Origin: Peristeroidobacter soli
GTDB taxonomy: Bacteria > Pseudomonadota > Gammaproteobacteria > Steroidobacterales > Steroidobacteraceae
DNA: 64,000 nucleotides
NCBI RefSeq assembly: GCF_004138485.1
Contig: NZ_RYEV01000004.1
Coordinates: 1,176,803 to 1,240,802 of the forward strand
Direction: 5' to 3'
The position numbers and the translations under genes were made by a program. Below are positions 17,968-26,139 of the stretch, one piece after another. Each line of letters begins with the position of its first letter. Positions within the stretch are counted from its first letter, which is position 1. The notes beneath the pieces were generated by a model. It did no database searches, was not told the DNA's origin, and was given only the letters and a program-made list of their open reading frames with translations.

Positions 17968-20787
17968 CTAGAATCGATAAGCCGCCGTCGCCTGATAGGA
18001 ACGACCGAAGATCGAGCGGCCGATCACCGCCGCGTCGGTCGTGCCGACGATGCGCGCGTTGCCTTCGGTGAGGCCCAGCTCATTCGTGACGTTCATGCCG
18101 GTCACCTGCAGATCCACGGCGCCCATCTTCAGGCCGACCCCGAGATCCAGTGTCTCGTATTCGGGCAGCTTCTGCAGATTCTGGATATCCGAGTACCGGG
18201 CATCGACATGCGTGTAGGCCGCGAACAGCGTCAGATCGCCGATGGCCAGCGGGATGCTGTAGCTCGGCGACAGGCGCGCCTGGAAGCTCGGCTGACGAGC
18301 CACCTCGTTGCCATTCTGCACGCCACTGGGCGCGCCGTTGTGGATGCCGGTGTATTCGGCGTTGAAGTAGGTGAAATTGAAGCCGATGGACAGGCCGTCG
18401 AGCGGTTGCCACGCGCCGTCCAGCTCGGCGCCATAGGCCTCGGAGCCGGCGACTGCCACCAGATTGCTGATCGCGCCGGTGACCGAGTCGACGATCTGTT
18501 GGGTGTAGGTCTGACCCAGGAATTCGTTGTAGAACAGCGTGAGATTCACATCCAGGGTATCGAACGCGGTCTTCAAGCCGAGCTCGTACTGGTCGACCTC
18601 CTGCACCACGCGCGAGCCTACGCGCACTTCATCGAACGTCGGAAAACGATAGCCCGAGTTGACGCGCACGAACGTGCTCAGCTCCGGCGCGAGCCGGTAG
18701 TTGGCGCCGAACGTGAACGACGTCTTGGCGTCGTCGTACGTGAAGTACTGGCTGGTGCCGTTCTGCACCGACACCGAGTTGTTATAGAACGTGAGCAGAT
18801 TGCCATCGAGGTTGCGATTGGTCGCGAGCCCGACCGTGCCGTCGGTCTTGTAGTCCTCGTGGCGCACGCCGCCATCGACGCGCAGCCGATCGGTGATCTG
18901 CCATTCGTCGGCCAGGAAGAACGCCAGGTTGCGGCCGTCGAAGTCGTCCACGAAATGATTGGTCGCATAACCGGTGAAGCCGTCCTTGGTGATGAGCACG
19001 CCGTTGTTCAAGGCAACGTCGATGCGACGCGCGTGCTTCTCGAAGGCCAGCAACGCGTTGTTGCCCTGGTACCAGAGGTCCTGGATGGAGTGATAGGCGA
19101 AGTAGTTGCCCGCCGTCAGGGTGTGTGCGCCGAACGTGCGGCTGACGCGAAAATCGTTGCTGACCGTTTCGATGTCTTTGTCGACATACCAGAAACCGGC
19201 GACGATCACCGGCGTGTTCATGTCGGTGATGGCGGCGCCGCTGGTGGTATAGCGCGCCGATCCTGCGGTGGCGGCACCACCCGCGGCGGCGACAACCGGA
19301 GCAGTGCCATTCACGGCGGCGATGCGACCGTTGATATAAGAACCCAGCGTCAACGGCACCGCGCTGGTGAAGATCGCGCGAGTATCGGCGGTGCCATCGA
19401 GATAGCCCAGACGATCGGTGATCTCCCACTCGCCCACATTGAAATCGAAACTCACCCCGAACTGCTTCAGGTCGACGGTGCGTCCATCGCTGAAGTCGGT
19501 CGACAGCGTGCTGGGCGTGGCACCGGGACCGATCTCGAATTGCAGCCGGGTGGTATCCGGTCCGGCCAGCGTGTCCTTGCGCTGATCGAAGAACGGATAC
19601 ACGTCCAGATCGCGGCCATTGTTGGTCGACAGCAGCGGCGCGCCCGAGAAAAAGATATTGGAATCCTTCACGGCCCGGCCGGAGAACGTGATCTCGCCGC
19701 TGTCCCAGCGACGCGTCAGTGTGGCGCTGAGCTGCCCGCCCTTGTCGGCCGTGAAATCCGGATCGCGAACGCCATCGCTTTCCCGATAGAAGCCGCCGAC
19801 CGTGCCATACCAGCCTTCGGCGAGCTTGCCGCCGAGGAAGCCGTCGAAACGATACAGCCCTTCGGCCCCCAGTGTGATGCGGCCGCTGCCCTCGGGCACA
19901 TCGCCGCCCTTCTTCTGGATGAAGTTGAGCGTGATGCCGGGCTGGCCGCTGGAGAACAGCGGGCTCGGCCCACCACGCAACACCTCGACGCGCTCCACCG
20001 TATCGTCGACACGAAACAGGCTGTAGCCCTCGATGAAGCTCAACGTCATCGGCGGCAGCAACGTCGTGCCATCCAGCTCGACGGATGAGAACTGGCCACC
20101 GCCATTCATTGGAAAGCCGCGAACGTTGACTCGCAAGCCCGCCACGCCGCCGCTGGATTCCACGTAAGTGCCCGGAACATTCTTCAGCACGTCCGCGGTG
20201 CTGAGCGGAGCGATCTGGTGCAGGCTGTCCGCGGTGATGGAGTTGATCGAAAAGCCCGCATCGAGTCGATGCAAACCGCTGGCTCGCGCCGTACCGGTGA
20301 CCACGACTTCCTCGAGTGCCCCTGGAGTCGCATTGGTCGGCGTCTGCGATCCAGTCGCTGTGGATTCCACCTGTGCGAGTCGCAAACGTTCGCGCACCGG
20401 CTGCTGAGGAAGGGCGACGGAAGCGCCAGTCTGAGTGACCGCTGGTGCGACTGGCGCCGCGTGGGGAGCGGCCGGTGTGCTCACCGGAAAGATCGTGACC
20501 GTGCTGTTATCGAGCAGGCGGTAGGTGAGCCCGGTTCCTCGCAGCATCTGGCTCAACGCTTCCTCGATGGTCACTTTGCCGGACACGCCGGCGGTCCGCA
20601 CGTCGAGCACGTCGTCGGACGCGAAGATCACTTGCACATCGCACTCGTGCGCGAAGCTCTGCAAAGCGGGGCCCAGGCCCTGCGCCGGAATACTGACATC
20701 CCTGCGCACCGAACCGGCGGCTTCCTGAGCCACCGACAAACCGGCGATCGACAGGCACAAGGCCGTCGTGGCGAGCACATTACGCAT
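17968..20787 (-). CDS. STN-domain TonB-dependent receptor (cassette B)
   Basis: 939 aa from the ATG at 20787, chosen for its GGGGGA ribosome site and a clean signal peptide (MRNVLATTALCLSIAGLSVAQ). Upstream in-frame ATGs would add a non-signal-like leader. STN domain about residues 28-100 (ALQSFAHECDVQVIFASDD, IEEALSQMLRGTGLTYRLL), linker with RLRLAQV at 134-140, TonB-box-like EEVVVTG at 159-165, plug domain, then a beta-barrel with a terminal Phe (ATAAYRF). It is preceded by a predicted ECF promoter identical in architecture to those of cassette E. The downstream sulfatase points to a sulfated ligand, which is an inference. Confidence 0.93.
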   Translation of the reverse strand: MRNVLATTALCLSIAGLSVAQEAAGSVRRDVSIPAQGLGPALQSFAHECDVQVIFASDDVLDVRTAGVSGKVTIEEALSQMLRGTGLTYRLLDNSTVTIFPVSTPAAPHAAPVAPAVTQTGASVALPQQPVRERLRLAQVESTATGSQTPTNATPGALEEVVVTGTARASGLHRLDAGFSINSITADSLHQIAPLSTADVLKNVPGTYVESSGGVAGLRVNVRGFPMNGGGQFSSVELDGTTLLPPMTLSFIEGYSLFRVDDTVERVEVLRGGPSPLFSSGQPGITLNFIQKKGGDVPEGSGRITLGAEGLYRFDGFLGGKLAEGWYGTVGGFYRESDGVRDPDFTADKGGQLSATLTRRWDSGEITFSGRAVKDSNIFFSGAPLLSTNNGRDLDVYPFFDQRKDTLAGPDTTRLQFEIGPGATPSTLSTDFSDGRTVDLKQFGVSFDFNVGEWEITDRLGYLDGTADTRAIFTSAVPLTLGSYINGRIAAVNGTAPVVAAAGGAATAGSARYTTSGAAITDMNTPVIVAGFWYVDKDIETVSNDFRVSRTFGAHTLTAGNYFAYHSIQDLWYQGNNALLAFEKHARRIDVALNNGVLITKDGFTGYATNHFVDDFDGRNLAFFLADEWQITDRLRVDGGVRHEDYKTDGTVGLATNRNLDGNLLTFYNNSVSVQNGTSQYFTYDDAKTSFTFGANYRLAPELSTFVRVNSGYRFPTFDEVRVGSRVVQEVDQYELGLKTAFDTLDVNLTLFYNEFLGQTYTQQIVDSVTGAISNLVAVAGSEAYGAELDGAWQPLDGLSIGFNFTYFNAEYTGIHNGAPSGVQNGNEVARQPSFQARLSPSYSIPLAIGDLTLFAAYTHVDARYSDIQNLQKLPEYETLDLGVGLKMGAVDLQVTGMNVTNELGLTEGNARIVGTTDAAVIGRSIFGRSYQATAAYRF

Positions 20788-20852
20788 CCAGAATCCCCCG
20801 TTCGCACTGAACCAAGTGAGCACCGTCGTCATGGGCGGCGCATTCTTGATGA

Positions 20853-20884
20853 GTAAGAGTGAACGCGGAATCGAAAAGGAAACC
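20853..20884 (-). promoter_or_regulatory. Predicted ECF promoter of cassette B receptor
   Basis: GGTTTCC (20884-20878, minus strand), 16 bases, then CACTCTTAC (20861-20853). The same blocks and spacing occur before the cassette B sigma gene and before both the sigma and receptor genes of cassette E. An AAATATTT tract lies about 14 bases upstream. Confidence 0.7.
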
Positions 20885-20942
20885 ATCGTAGAGAAATATT
20901 TGCAGCCGGCACGCGCGCGTCGACGCGGAAGTAACATTCCGG

Positions 20943-22025
20943 TCACGGAGTGTCGGAGCGTGGCCGCCGCGAGAGATGGATCTGGCCGTCGGCGGTCGTT
21001 GCCGTCACATCGAAGCGCTGCTGCAGGAACTGCACCAGATAGTCGACACCGCTCGATGCGAACACGCCGCTGATACGAATCTCATCGAGAGCGGCGTCAT
21101 CAAGGATCAGCCGTTGACGGCTGTAACGGTTGAACTCCGCCGCCACTTCGGACAGCGGCGCGGCATCGAACATGAGTTTCTTCTGGGTCCAGGCAACGGT
21201 TGCCTCGACGTTGGTCGGCTGCGGTGGGAGGATCGCGGTTGGCGTGACGACGATCTGTTCGCCGGCGGATAACAACGCCGGCGTGGACACTCGCGCGGTG
21301 TCTCCGGATACGGCGACCCGGCCTTCCAGCACAGTGACCACCGTTCCGGCGCTCTTGCGATAGACGTCGAATTGCGTACCCACCGCGCGCACGCGGGTCT
21401 TGCCGCTGACGACGACGAACGGCCGCGCCGGATTCTTCGCCACTTCGAACAATGCCTGGCCGTCGATCAGTTCGACGGTGCGCACCTGCTCGCTGAACGA
21501 CACGCGCAGCCGCGATTGCGAATTGAGCTGCACCACCGAGCCGTCGGCCAGCGTGATGCTCCGCTGTTCACCCGTCTCCGTTACATAGGTCAAACCCCGG
21601 TCGACACGCGTCCACACCGCGAAGCCGATGATCGCGCTCAATAACGACACGCACGCGGCAACGGCAAACCGGCGCCCCACGCGACGCGCCGGAATCTGCG
21701 GCGGTGGAACAGATACATTGGGTACAGCATTCGGCACGACAACGGGCGTGCGTGCTTCCGCTTGGCGCAACGGAATGACATTGCCTTCGCTGGCGATCTG
21801 CCGGGCCAGCGCTTCCAGCTCCGCCGCGTCGAGCTTCAGCAGCTCGGCATCTTCCCAAAGCGCTGCCACCTGCAAGTAAGCGCGCACGTGAATCGGTGAA
21901 GTACGCAGCCATTCATTGAAGCTCGCCAGCTGGTCCGGCTCGACGTCGCCCACGCTGAAATCGACGAACCAGGCGGCGGCCTCTTCGGCGACTTGTTTGT
22001 TGAATCCGGAATCGCGCGCGCCCAT
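20943..22025 (-). CDS. FecR-family anti-sigma factor / sensor (cassette B)
   Basis: 360 aa. N-terminal DUF4880-type segment (EEAAAWFVDFSVGDVEPDQLASFNEWL), a single membrane helix (about 132-152, FAVAACVSLLSAIIGFAVWT), a FecR domain (EQRSITLADGSVVQLNSQSRL, GQALFEVAKNPARPFVV, GTQFDVYRKSAGTVVTVLEG) and a C-terminal STN-like domain (VAAEFNRYSRQRLILDDAAL). Start taken as the ATG at 22025, which overlaps the sigma TGA by one base (TGATG); a GTG three bases upstream is also in frame. It is close in sequence style to the cassette E FecR (shared DVYRK-GGT/AGTVVTV-EGRVAV), consistent with a common origin. Confidence 0.92.
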   Translation of the reverse strand: MGARDSGFNKQVAEEAAAWFVDFSVGDVEPDQLASFNEWLRTSPIHVRAYLQVAALWEDAELLKLDAAELEALARQIASEGNVIPLRQAEARTPVVVPNAVPNVSVPPPQIPARRVGRRFAVAACVSLLSAIIGFAVWTRVDRGLTYVTETGEQRSITLADGSVVQLNSQSRLRVSFSEQVRTVELIDGQALFEVAKNPARPFVVVSGKTRVRAVGTQFDVYRKSAGTVVTVLEGRVAVSGDTARVSTPALLSAGEQIVVTPTAILPPQPTNVEATVAWTQKKLMFDAAPLSEVAAEFNRYSRQRLILDDAALDEIRISGVFASSGVDYLVQFLQQRFDVTATTADGQIHLSRRPRSDTP

Positions 22026-22540
22026 CACTCTCCCTCCGCCAGCCGTTGCTGGCAGAACGCGAGTGCCTTCACCAGATATTTCTTGGCCATCACGCGTGAC
22101 ACGCCGAGCCGTGCGCCGATCTGTTCCAGCGTCGCGCCTTCGCAGCGATACATCAGCAGTGTCATATAGGCGCGAGGCGACTCCTCGTGCAGGGCCGCGC
22201 CCAGCTTCTCGAAGCGGTCTTCCAGCTCCGCCTCCTCGGCGGGATCGCCGGCCAGGAACGAATCCAGATCCGCGACCATGTCGGCCGGCAAAGTGCTGGT
22301 CGGCCGGTTCGAAGAACGCAACGTATGTTGATGCAGGACATGCAACGCCACGGTGTAGAGATACGCCTGCGGATTGCGGATGGACTCATGGTCCTTAATC
22401 CGCAGCAGCCGCAGAAACACCTCCTGCACCAGGTCCGGCACATCGGCCGCGGCATTGCGCAGTCGGTTGGACAGGAACCGGCGCAGCTGGCGGCCATGCG
22501 ACTGCTCCATTCCCGAAACGAAGGCTGGTGTACTGGTCAC
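22025..22540 (-). CDS. ECF RNA polymerase sigma factor (cassette B)
   Basis: About 171 aa. Region 2 (ADVPDLVQEVFLRLLRIKDHESIRNPQAYLYTVA) and region 4 (MTLLMYRCEGATLEQIGARLGVSRVMAKKYLVKAL) are intact. The start is uncertain: GTG at 22540 gives an N-terminus that aligns with the cassette E sigma factor (FVxxxxxxHGxxLRRFLS), TTG at 22570 is longer, and ATG at 22510 would remove conserved residues. The recognition helix GVSRxMxKKYL is shared with the cassette E sigma factor, and the two cassettes share a promoter motif. The gene is transcribed divergently from the hydrolase gene at 22686. Confidence 0.9.
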   Translation of the reverse strand: MTSTPAFVSGMEQSHGRQLRRFLSNRLRNAAADVPDLVQEVFLRLLRIKDHESIRNPQAYLYTVALHVLHQHTLRSSNRPTSTLPADMVADLDSFLAGDPAEEAELEDRFEKLGAALHEESPRAYMTLLMYRCEGATLEQIGARLGVSRVMAKKYLVKALAFCQQRLAEGE

Positions 22541-22596
22541 TCGATGAATCCACTCAGGGCCCACCCGCAACCGTTGCGCATGGACACCCTATTGGC

Positions 22597-22628
22597 ATTA
22601 GAGCGTGCGACCGGGTCAAAAGGAAACC
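22597..22628 (-). promoter_or_regulatory. Predicted ECF (autoregulatory) promoter of cassette B sigma gene
   Basis: GGTTTCC (22628-22622, minus strand), 16 bases, CGCTCTAAT (22605-22597). Followed by a GGGTG stretch also seen after the cassette E copy. A T7 tract lies about 9 bases upstream of the first block. Confidence 0.7.
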
Positions 22629-22685
22629 GCCGGCAAAAAAAGATTGCCGTTGACGACGCGCCGGCGGCCGATGCAACGTAATCGC

Positions 22686-23735
22686 ATGTCGAAACCCGCC
22701 TGCCTCGCCGCCGGTCTCAGCGTTTTTCTGCTCTCCAGTCCGTGGCTTGCAGCGCTCGCCGCGCCCCCGCCCGGGACCGTCCCGATGCCGGCTTTCGAGC
22801 TGCCGCCGTCCAACTACATGAGCGCCGAGGCGCGGGCCGTGCTCCAGCAATCGCTGGACCATCCCGATCCGGCATTCGGCTCGGACGTTGCCGCCGCCCG
22901 CGCCTTCTATGGACGTTTCAACGACGACCGTCTCGCCGAGATGCGGCGTCGATATGCCGTCGAGGTCCGACGCGAACCGCTTGGCGGCGTGACCGTGGAC
23001 CGGGTGATTCCCGCTTCCGGAATCGCGCCGTCGAACCGGCGCCGCGTCCTGATCAACGTACACGGCGGAGCGTTCATGTGGGGCTCGGGCAGTGGCGCGC
23101 TGGTCGAGGCCATTCCCATCGCCGCCGTCGGCGGTATCGAAGTGGTCACAGTGGATTATCGACTGGCGCCGGAGCATCGCTTTCCGGCGGCGTCGGAAGA
23201 TGTCGCGGCGGTCTATCGCGCCCTGCTGAAAACTCACCCTGCCGCGAACATTGGCGTCTATGGCTGTTCGGCCGGCGGCATCATCACTGCGCAAGCCATG
23301 GCGTGGTTCGATGCCAACCGGTTGCCGATGCCCGGCGCGATCGGCACCTTTTGTGGGACGGGCTCACCGTATGGCGGCGATAGCGCGGTTCTTTCAGCGG
23401 CCTTCAGCGGACGGGCTCCAACCGCGCCCACAGATACGCTGCCGACCCTATACATGAGCGGCGTCGAAGCCACCAACGTGCTCGGTTATCCGCTCACCTC
23501 GCCAGCGTTGCTCGCGAAGTTTCCACCCACCTTGCATCTAGCCGGCAGCCGCGACTTCGCCGCCAGTGCGCTGACGCTGTCTCATCGCAAGTTGCTGGCC
23601 CGAGGCGTCGACAGTCAGCTGGTGCTGTTCGACGGCCTCGGCCACGCGTTCTTCATGCGCCCCGACCTGCCGGAATCGCAAGAAGCCTACGCCATCATCT
23701 GGCGCTTCTTCGATGCGCGGCTCGCCCGACGCTAG
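22686..23735 (+). CDS. Exported alpha/beta hydrolase, hormone-sensitive-lipase family
   Basis: 349 aa from the ATG at 22686 (an in-frame ATG at 22671 is an alternative). Signal peptide MSKPACLAAGLSVFLLSSPWLAALA. The family motif HGGAF (126-130) forms the oxyanion hole, and GCSAGG (193-198) carries nucleophile Ser195. An Asp in LHLAGSRD and a His in DGLGHAFF complete the triad. VDYRLAPEHRFPAASED is typical of alpha/beta-hydrolase fold-3 (HSL) esterases. It acts on short acyl esters, probably in the envelope. It stands alone on the plus strand, divergent from cassette B and convergent with the next gene; their stop codons share the tetranucleotide CTAG. Confidence 0.9.
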   Translation: MSKPACLAAGLSVFLLSSPWLAALAAPPPGTVPMPAFELPPSNYMSAEARAVLQQSLDHPDPAFGSDVAAARAFYGRFNDDRLAEMRRRYAVEVRREPLGGVTVDRVIPASGIAPSNRRRVLINVHGGAFMWGSGSGALVEAIPIAAVGGIEVVTVDYRLAPEHRFPAASEDVAAVYRALLKTHPAANIGVYGCSAGGIITAQAMAWFDANRLPMPGAIGTFCGTGSPYGGDSAVLSAAFSGRAPTAPTDTLPTLYMSGVEATNVLGYPLTSPALLAKFPPTLHLAGSRDFAASALTLSHRKLLARGVDSQLVLFDGLGHAFFMRPDLPESQEAYAIIWRFFDARLARR

Positions 23736-25204
23736 CGACCCATGACGTCCTTCAGCGATATTCCCATCACGTTGTCGCGAAAATCGTCGCGCAGCCAGAA
23801 CGCTTTGAAGCCGTTGCGGGCCCCATTGAATTCACCATAGTTGTCGCCGTTGGCATCGCCCGGCTTCTCATCCTCGCCGTAGGTGTACACCGGCCGATCG
23901 CGATAAGCCCACACCGAAATCGCACCGCTCTCACCTTGCCGGGCGCGGGTGCCCGTGGCCGGATCGATATCGATCACCGACCACAGTGCGCTGTCCGCGG
24001 TCGCGCCAGGCCGCGCTTTCACATACGGGAACGTTTCCTGACACACCTTCGCATCGAAGTTCCCGCAGATGGCGAGACGATACTGTTGCGGCGACTCCGG
24101 GTGATCGCACGATTGCTGATCGAGCGCGTCGTCATTGCAGTGATACAGATAAATGGTCTTGCCGTTGGCATCCGCCAGCACCTGACCGATGCGCGAATCC
24201 TGAATCGTGAATTCGGACGGCGGCAGATGGGCACGCTGAGTAAATACATTGTGCCAACCGGGATTGTCGCTGCCGGTCATGCTGCGCGTTCGTTTCTCCA
24301 GGCGATAGGTGTAGAGCGGCTTGCCACGGAACGCCCATTGCCGGATACCGGGGGCGCGATCGACGATGCTCCATTCGCCGTGACGCTTCGCGAGCTGAGG
24401 CGCGGTCACCGGCGCCCAATCTCTCAGGCACTCCGCCGTGCAATTGGATTGGTTCGGACCGTCGGCATCGGAGCTGTAAACCGAATATCCCTTGCTCGTG
24501 ATCAACAGATGACCGGTGCGAATCGGCGCGACTTCCAGTTCCGGTGGCACATCGGAGGGCGGCCCGATGGGAAAGCGCGCAGCACCTTGCTCACCCACGA
24601 TCATGGATTTGGTGCCGCCGAGCACATCGCCCGGCTTGCGATCGCGATCCGATGTGTACAGCGGCAGGCCTTCGTAGGCCCACTGCGACTCGCCGTTCTT
24701 GCGCTTGATGACGGTCCACTTGCCGACCGGCCTGGCATCGGCGGGCGCCAGTTTCGGCTTCCACAACTGGTCGCAGCCACGCCGCTTGTCCAGATCCGGC
24801 AACAGAAAGCCCGGTGGATACGGGCTCATCAGGCCCGATGTTTCGTTGTAAATCGTATCGCCGCAGGTGGAGACGCCGCTGTTGCGCCGATCGCCGAGAT
24901 TGCCATTTCGCAATTGCTGCTGCGGCCAGATGTAAAGAGTCATGCCCTTCTCGTCCGCGAACACCGGCCCTTCCAGTTCCGTCGGCATGATCTGGATGCC
25001 CGGCGGGAGTTGCAGCGAGACCGACGCTTCACGCTGCTGGTCGGTTCGCGAATTCCAGAACGGCTCCGCCGGCAGCGCCGCCCGGCTCAGCTCGGCGCTG
25101 GCCAGCAAGACCATTCCAAAAGTCAGCGCGCCGGCGCGCAATCCTGGCAGTGAACAGCGCTCTGGCGCATGAACGCCGCGCTCCGATTTATATGAATTGA
25201 GCAC
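23732..25204 (-). CDS. Secreted-repeat (Lipoprotein_15-type) protein with several repeats
   Basis: About 490 aa. The start is taken as the GTG at 25204 with GAAGG six bases upstream; GTG at 25237 is also open. A hydrophobic export segment (GALTFGMVLLASAELSRA) is followed by at least three copies of the COG4315-type repeat: GMTLYIWP, then GYSVYSSDADGPNQSNCTAECLRDWAPV with QWAFRGKPLYTY, then GKTIYLYHCNDD with VWAYRDRPVYTY. Aromatic pairs and paired cysteines recur. These domains are usually found as one or two copies in small predicted lipoproteins of unknown function, so a 490-residue multi-repeat form is large. No lipobox Cys is obvious after the signal. Function unknown; it may bind a cofactor or metal through the Cys/Tyr-rich repeats. 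Confidence 0.85.
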   Translation of the reverse strand: MLNSYKSERGVHAPERCSLPGLRAGALTFGMVLLASAELSRAALPAEPFWNSRTDQQREASVSLQLPPGIQIMPTELEGPVFADEKGMTLYIWPQQQLRNGNLGDRRNSGVSTCGDTIYNETSGLMSPYPPGFLLPDLDKRRGCDQLWKPKLAPADARPVGKWTVIKRKNGESQWAYEGLPLYTSDRDRKPGDVLGGTKSMIVGEQGAARFPIGPPSDVPPELEVAPIRTGHLLITSKGYSVYSSDADGPNQSNCTAECLRDWAPVTAPQLAKRHGEWSIVDRAPGIRQWAFRGKPLYTYRLEKRTRSMTGSDNPGWHNVFTQRAHLPPSEFTIQDSRIGQVLADANGKTIYLYHCNDDALDQQSCDHPESPQQYRLAICGNFDAKVCQETFPYVKARPGATADSALWSVIDIDPATGTRARQGESGAISVWAYRDRPVYTYGEDEKPGDANGDNYGEFNGARNGFKAFWLRDDFRDNVMGISLKDVMGR

Positions 25205-25302
25205 GTGAACCTTCGTTGGATCCCCCGACCCGGTCACGATAGCTCAAGGCGTTGAAACTGCAACTCACTCCAGCCGCGCTGCCGCCGGCATCCAAAAGAG
25301 CC

Positions 25303-25640
25303 TCATCTGGCGAATGATTCATGCATCCGACGCCAGCGCCGATACTGCTCGGCCCTGGCGGCATCCGCATCTTCCCTGCCCAGCAGCCAGAAATCGAGCC
25401 AGTCCAGATTCTCATGGCTGCGAGCCGATTGCTCGGAATGTGGAAGATGTGAGTCTCCTGTGAGGTCGAGGTCTCGCCTCGATAGAACGTGATCTGCGTC
25501 GGCTTGCCGGCGGTGCGAAGAGCATCGAACAATTCGATCTGCGACTGATGCAGACCAGCGAGCTGCTGCAGGATGGGCCCGGCGGCCTGCGCGGCCCGGA
25601 ACGTTGGCGGCGCGGCGAAGGAAACATTCAATAGCGCCAA
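25303..25640 (-). pseudogene. C-terminal remnant of a lasso-isopeptidase-like S9 peptidase, frameshifted
   Basis: Two overlapping minus-strand frames together reconstruct the last ~110 residues of the enzyme type encoded intact at 49330-51426. Frame 1 (from 25640) reads QSQIELFDALRTAGKPTQITFYRGE and IPSNRLAA. Near position 25415 the match moves to the other frame, which continues ENLDWLDFWLLGRED, then EQYRRWRRM, to a stop at 25303. The intact paralogue reads VAALQDAGKPVEMHVFPDEHH, then NLQWFEFWLEGRK and EQYARWEKM at the same places. The nucleophile-bearing part and the whole propeller are gone. It lies downstream, in the same direction, of the orphan receptor at 26140-29118, exactly where the peptidase sits in the intact cassettes. 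A decayed receptor-peptidase pair is the best explanation. Confidence 0.7.
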
Positions 25641-25699
25641 CCTTATTAAAGGTTATAGCCAGAACTGTTAACAATGAGTTCCCTATTCAAGGTTTCTCG

Positions 25700-26080
25700 A
25701 TGCGCAAGTCCGACCTGCATCAGTCCTTGCAGTCGATGATTCGACGCGGAACAAACGCTGAACTGCGTCCGTGCATATACGCTCGGCGTCGCTCGCATAA
25801 GACACGCGGCACGCGCAAGCACGCTACCGTGTGGCGTGTCGCTCATCTCCTGCTCGGTCAGCCCGTGGTTACCGTAACGGCCCTGGTCGAACGCATGAAC
25901 GTCACATTTCCAGCCGTCAACGCAGCCATTGCGACACTCGTCGACCTGGACATCGTGCGCCCCCAGGGACAGCAGCGACGCAACCGCGCGTTTCACGCGC
26001 ACGAGGTCATGAATCTCCTCTACACCGGAATCGATGCCGTGTTGGAGGACGTCGCAACGCTGCGCAACTATCGGAGCTGA
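25700..26080 (+). CDS. Small protein with Fic-type C-terminal winged helix
   Basis: 126 aa from the ATG at 25700 (AAGG eight bases upstream). The second half, VWRVAHLLLGQPVVTVTALVERMNVTFPAVNAAIATLVDLDIVRPQG-QRRNRAFHAHEVMNLLY, matches the DNA-binding-like winged helix that ends many Fic/DOC AMP-transferases. The Fic catalytic domain (HPFxxGNGR) is absent, and no trace of it is found upstream, which is remnant DNA of a peptidase gene. It may be a decayed Fic protein retained as a small regulator, or simply a leftover. It lies between the frameshifted peptidase remnant and the orphan receptor, in a stretch that has been rearranged. Confidence 0.6.
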   Translation: MRKSDLHQSLQSMIRRGTNAELRPCIYARRRSHKTRGTRKHATVWRVAHLLLGQPVVTVTALVERMNVTFPAVNAAIATLVDLDIVRPQGQQRRNRAFHAHEVMNLLYTGIDAVLEDVATLRNYRS

Positions 26081-26098
26081 CGTGATAGCCGGACTGAC

Positions 26099-26127
26099 TG
26101 AGCTCTCGGCATTCAGCCGAGAGCTCA
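26099..26127. terminator. Perfect 12-bp hairpin between convergent genes
   Basis: TGAGCTCTCGGC (26099-26110) and GCCGAGAGCTCA (26116-26127) form a perfect 12-bp stem with a 5-base loop. It sits between the stops of the plus-strand winged-helix gene (26080) and the minus-strand receptor gene (26140). There is no T-run on either side, so a bidirectional rho-assisted or transcript-protecting role is more likely than a classical intrinsic terminator. Confidence 0.65.
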
Positions 26128-26139
26128 GCGCTGCACAGA

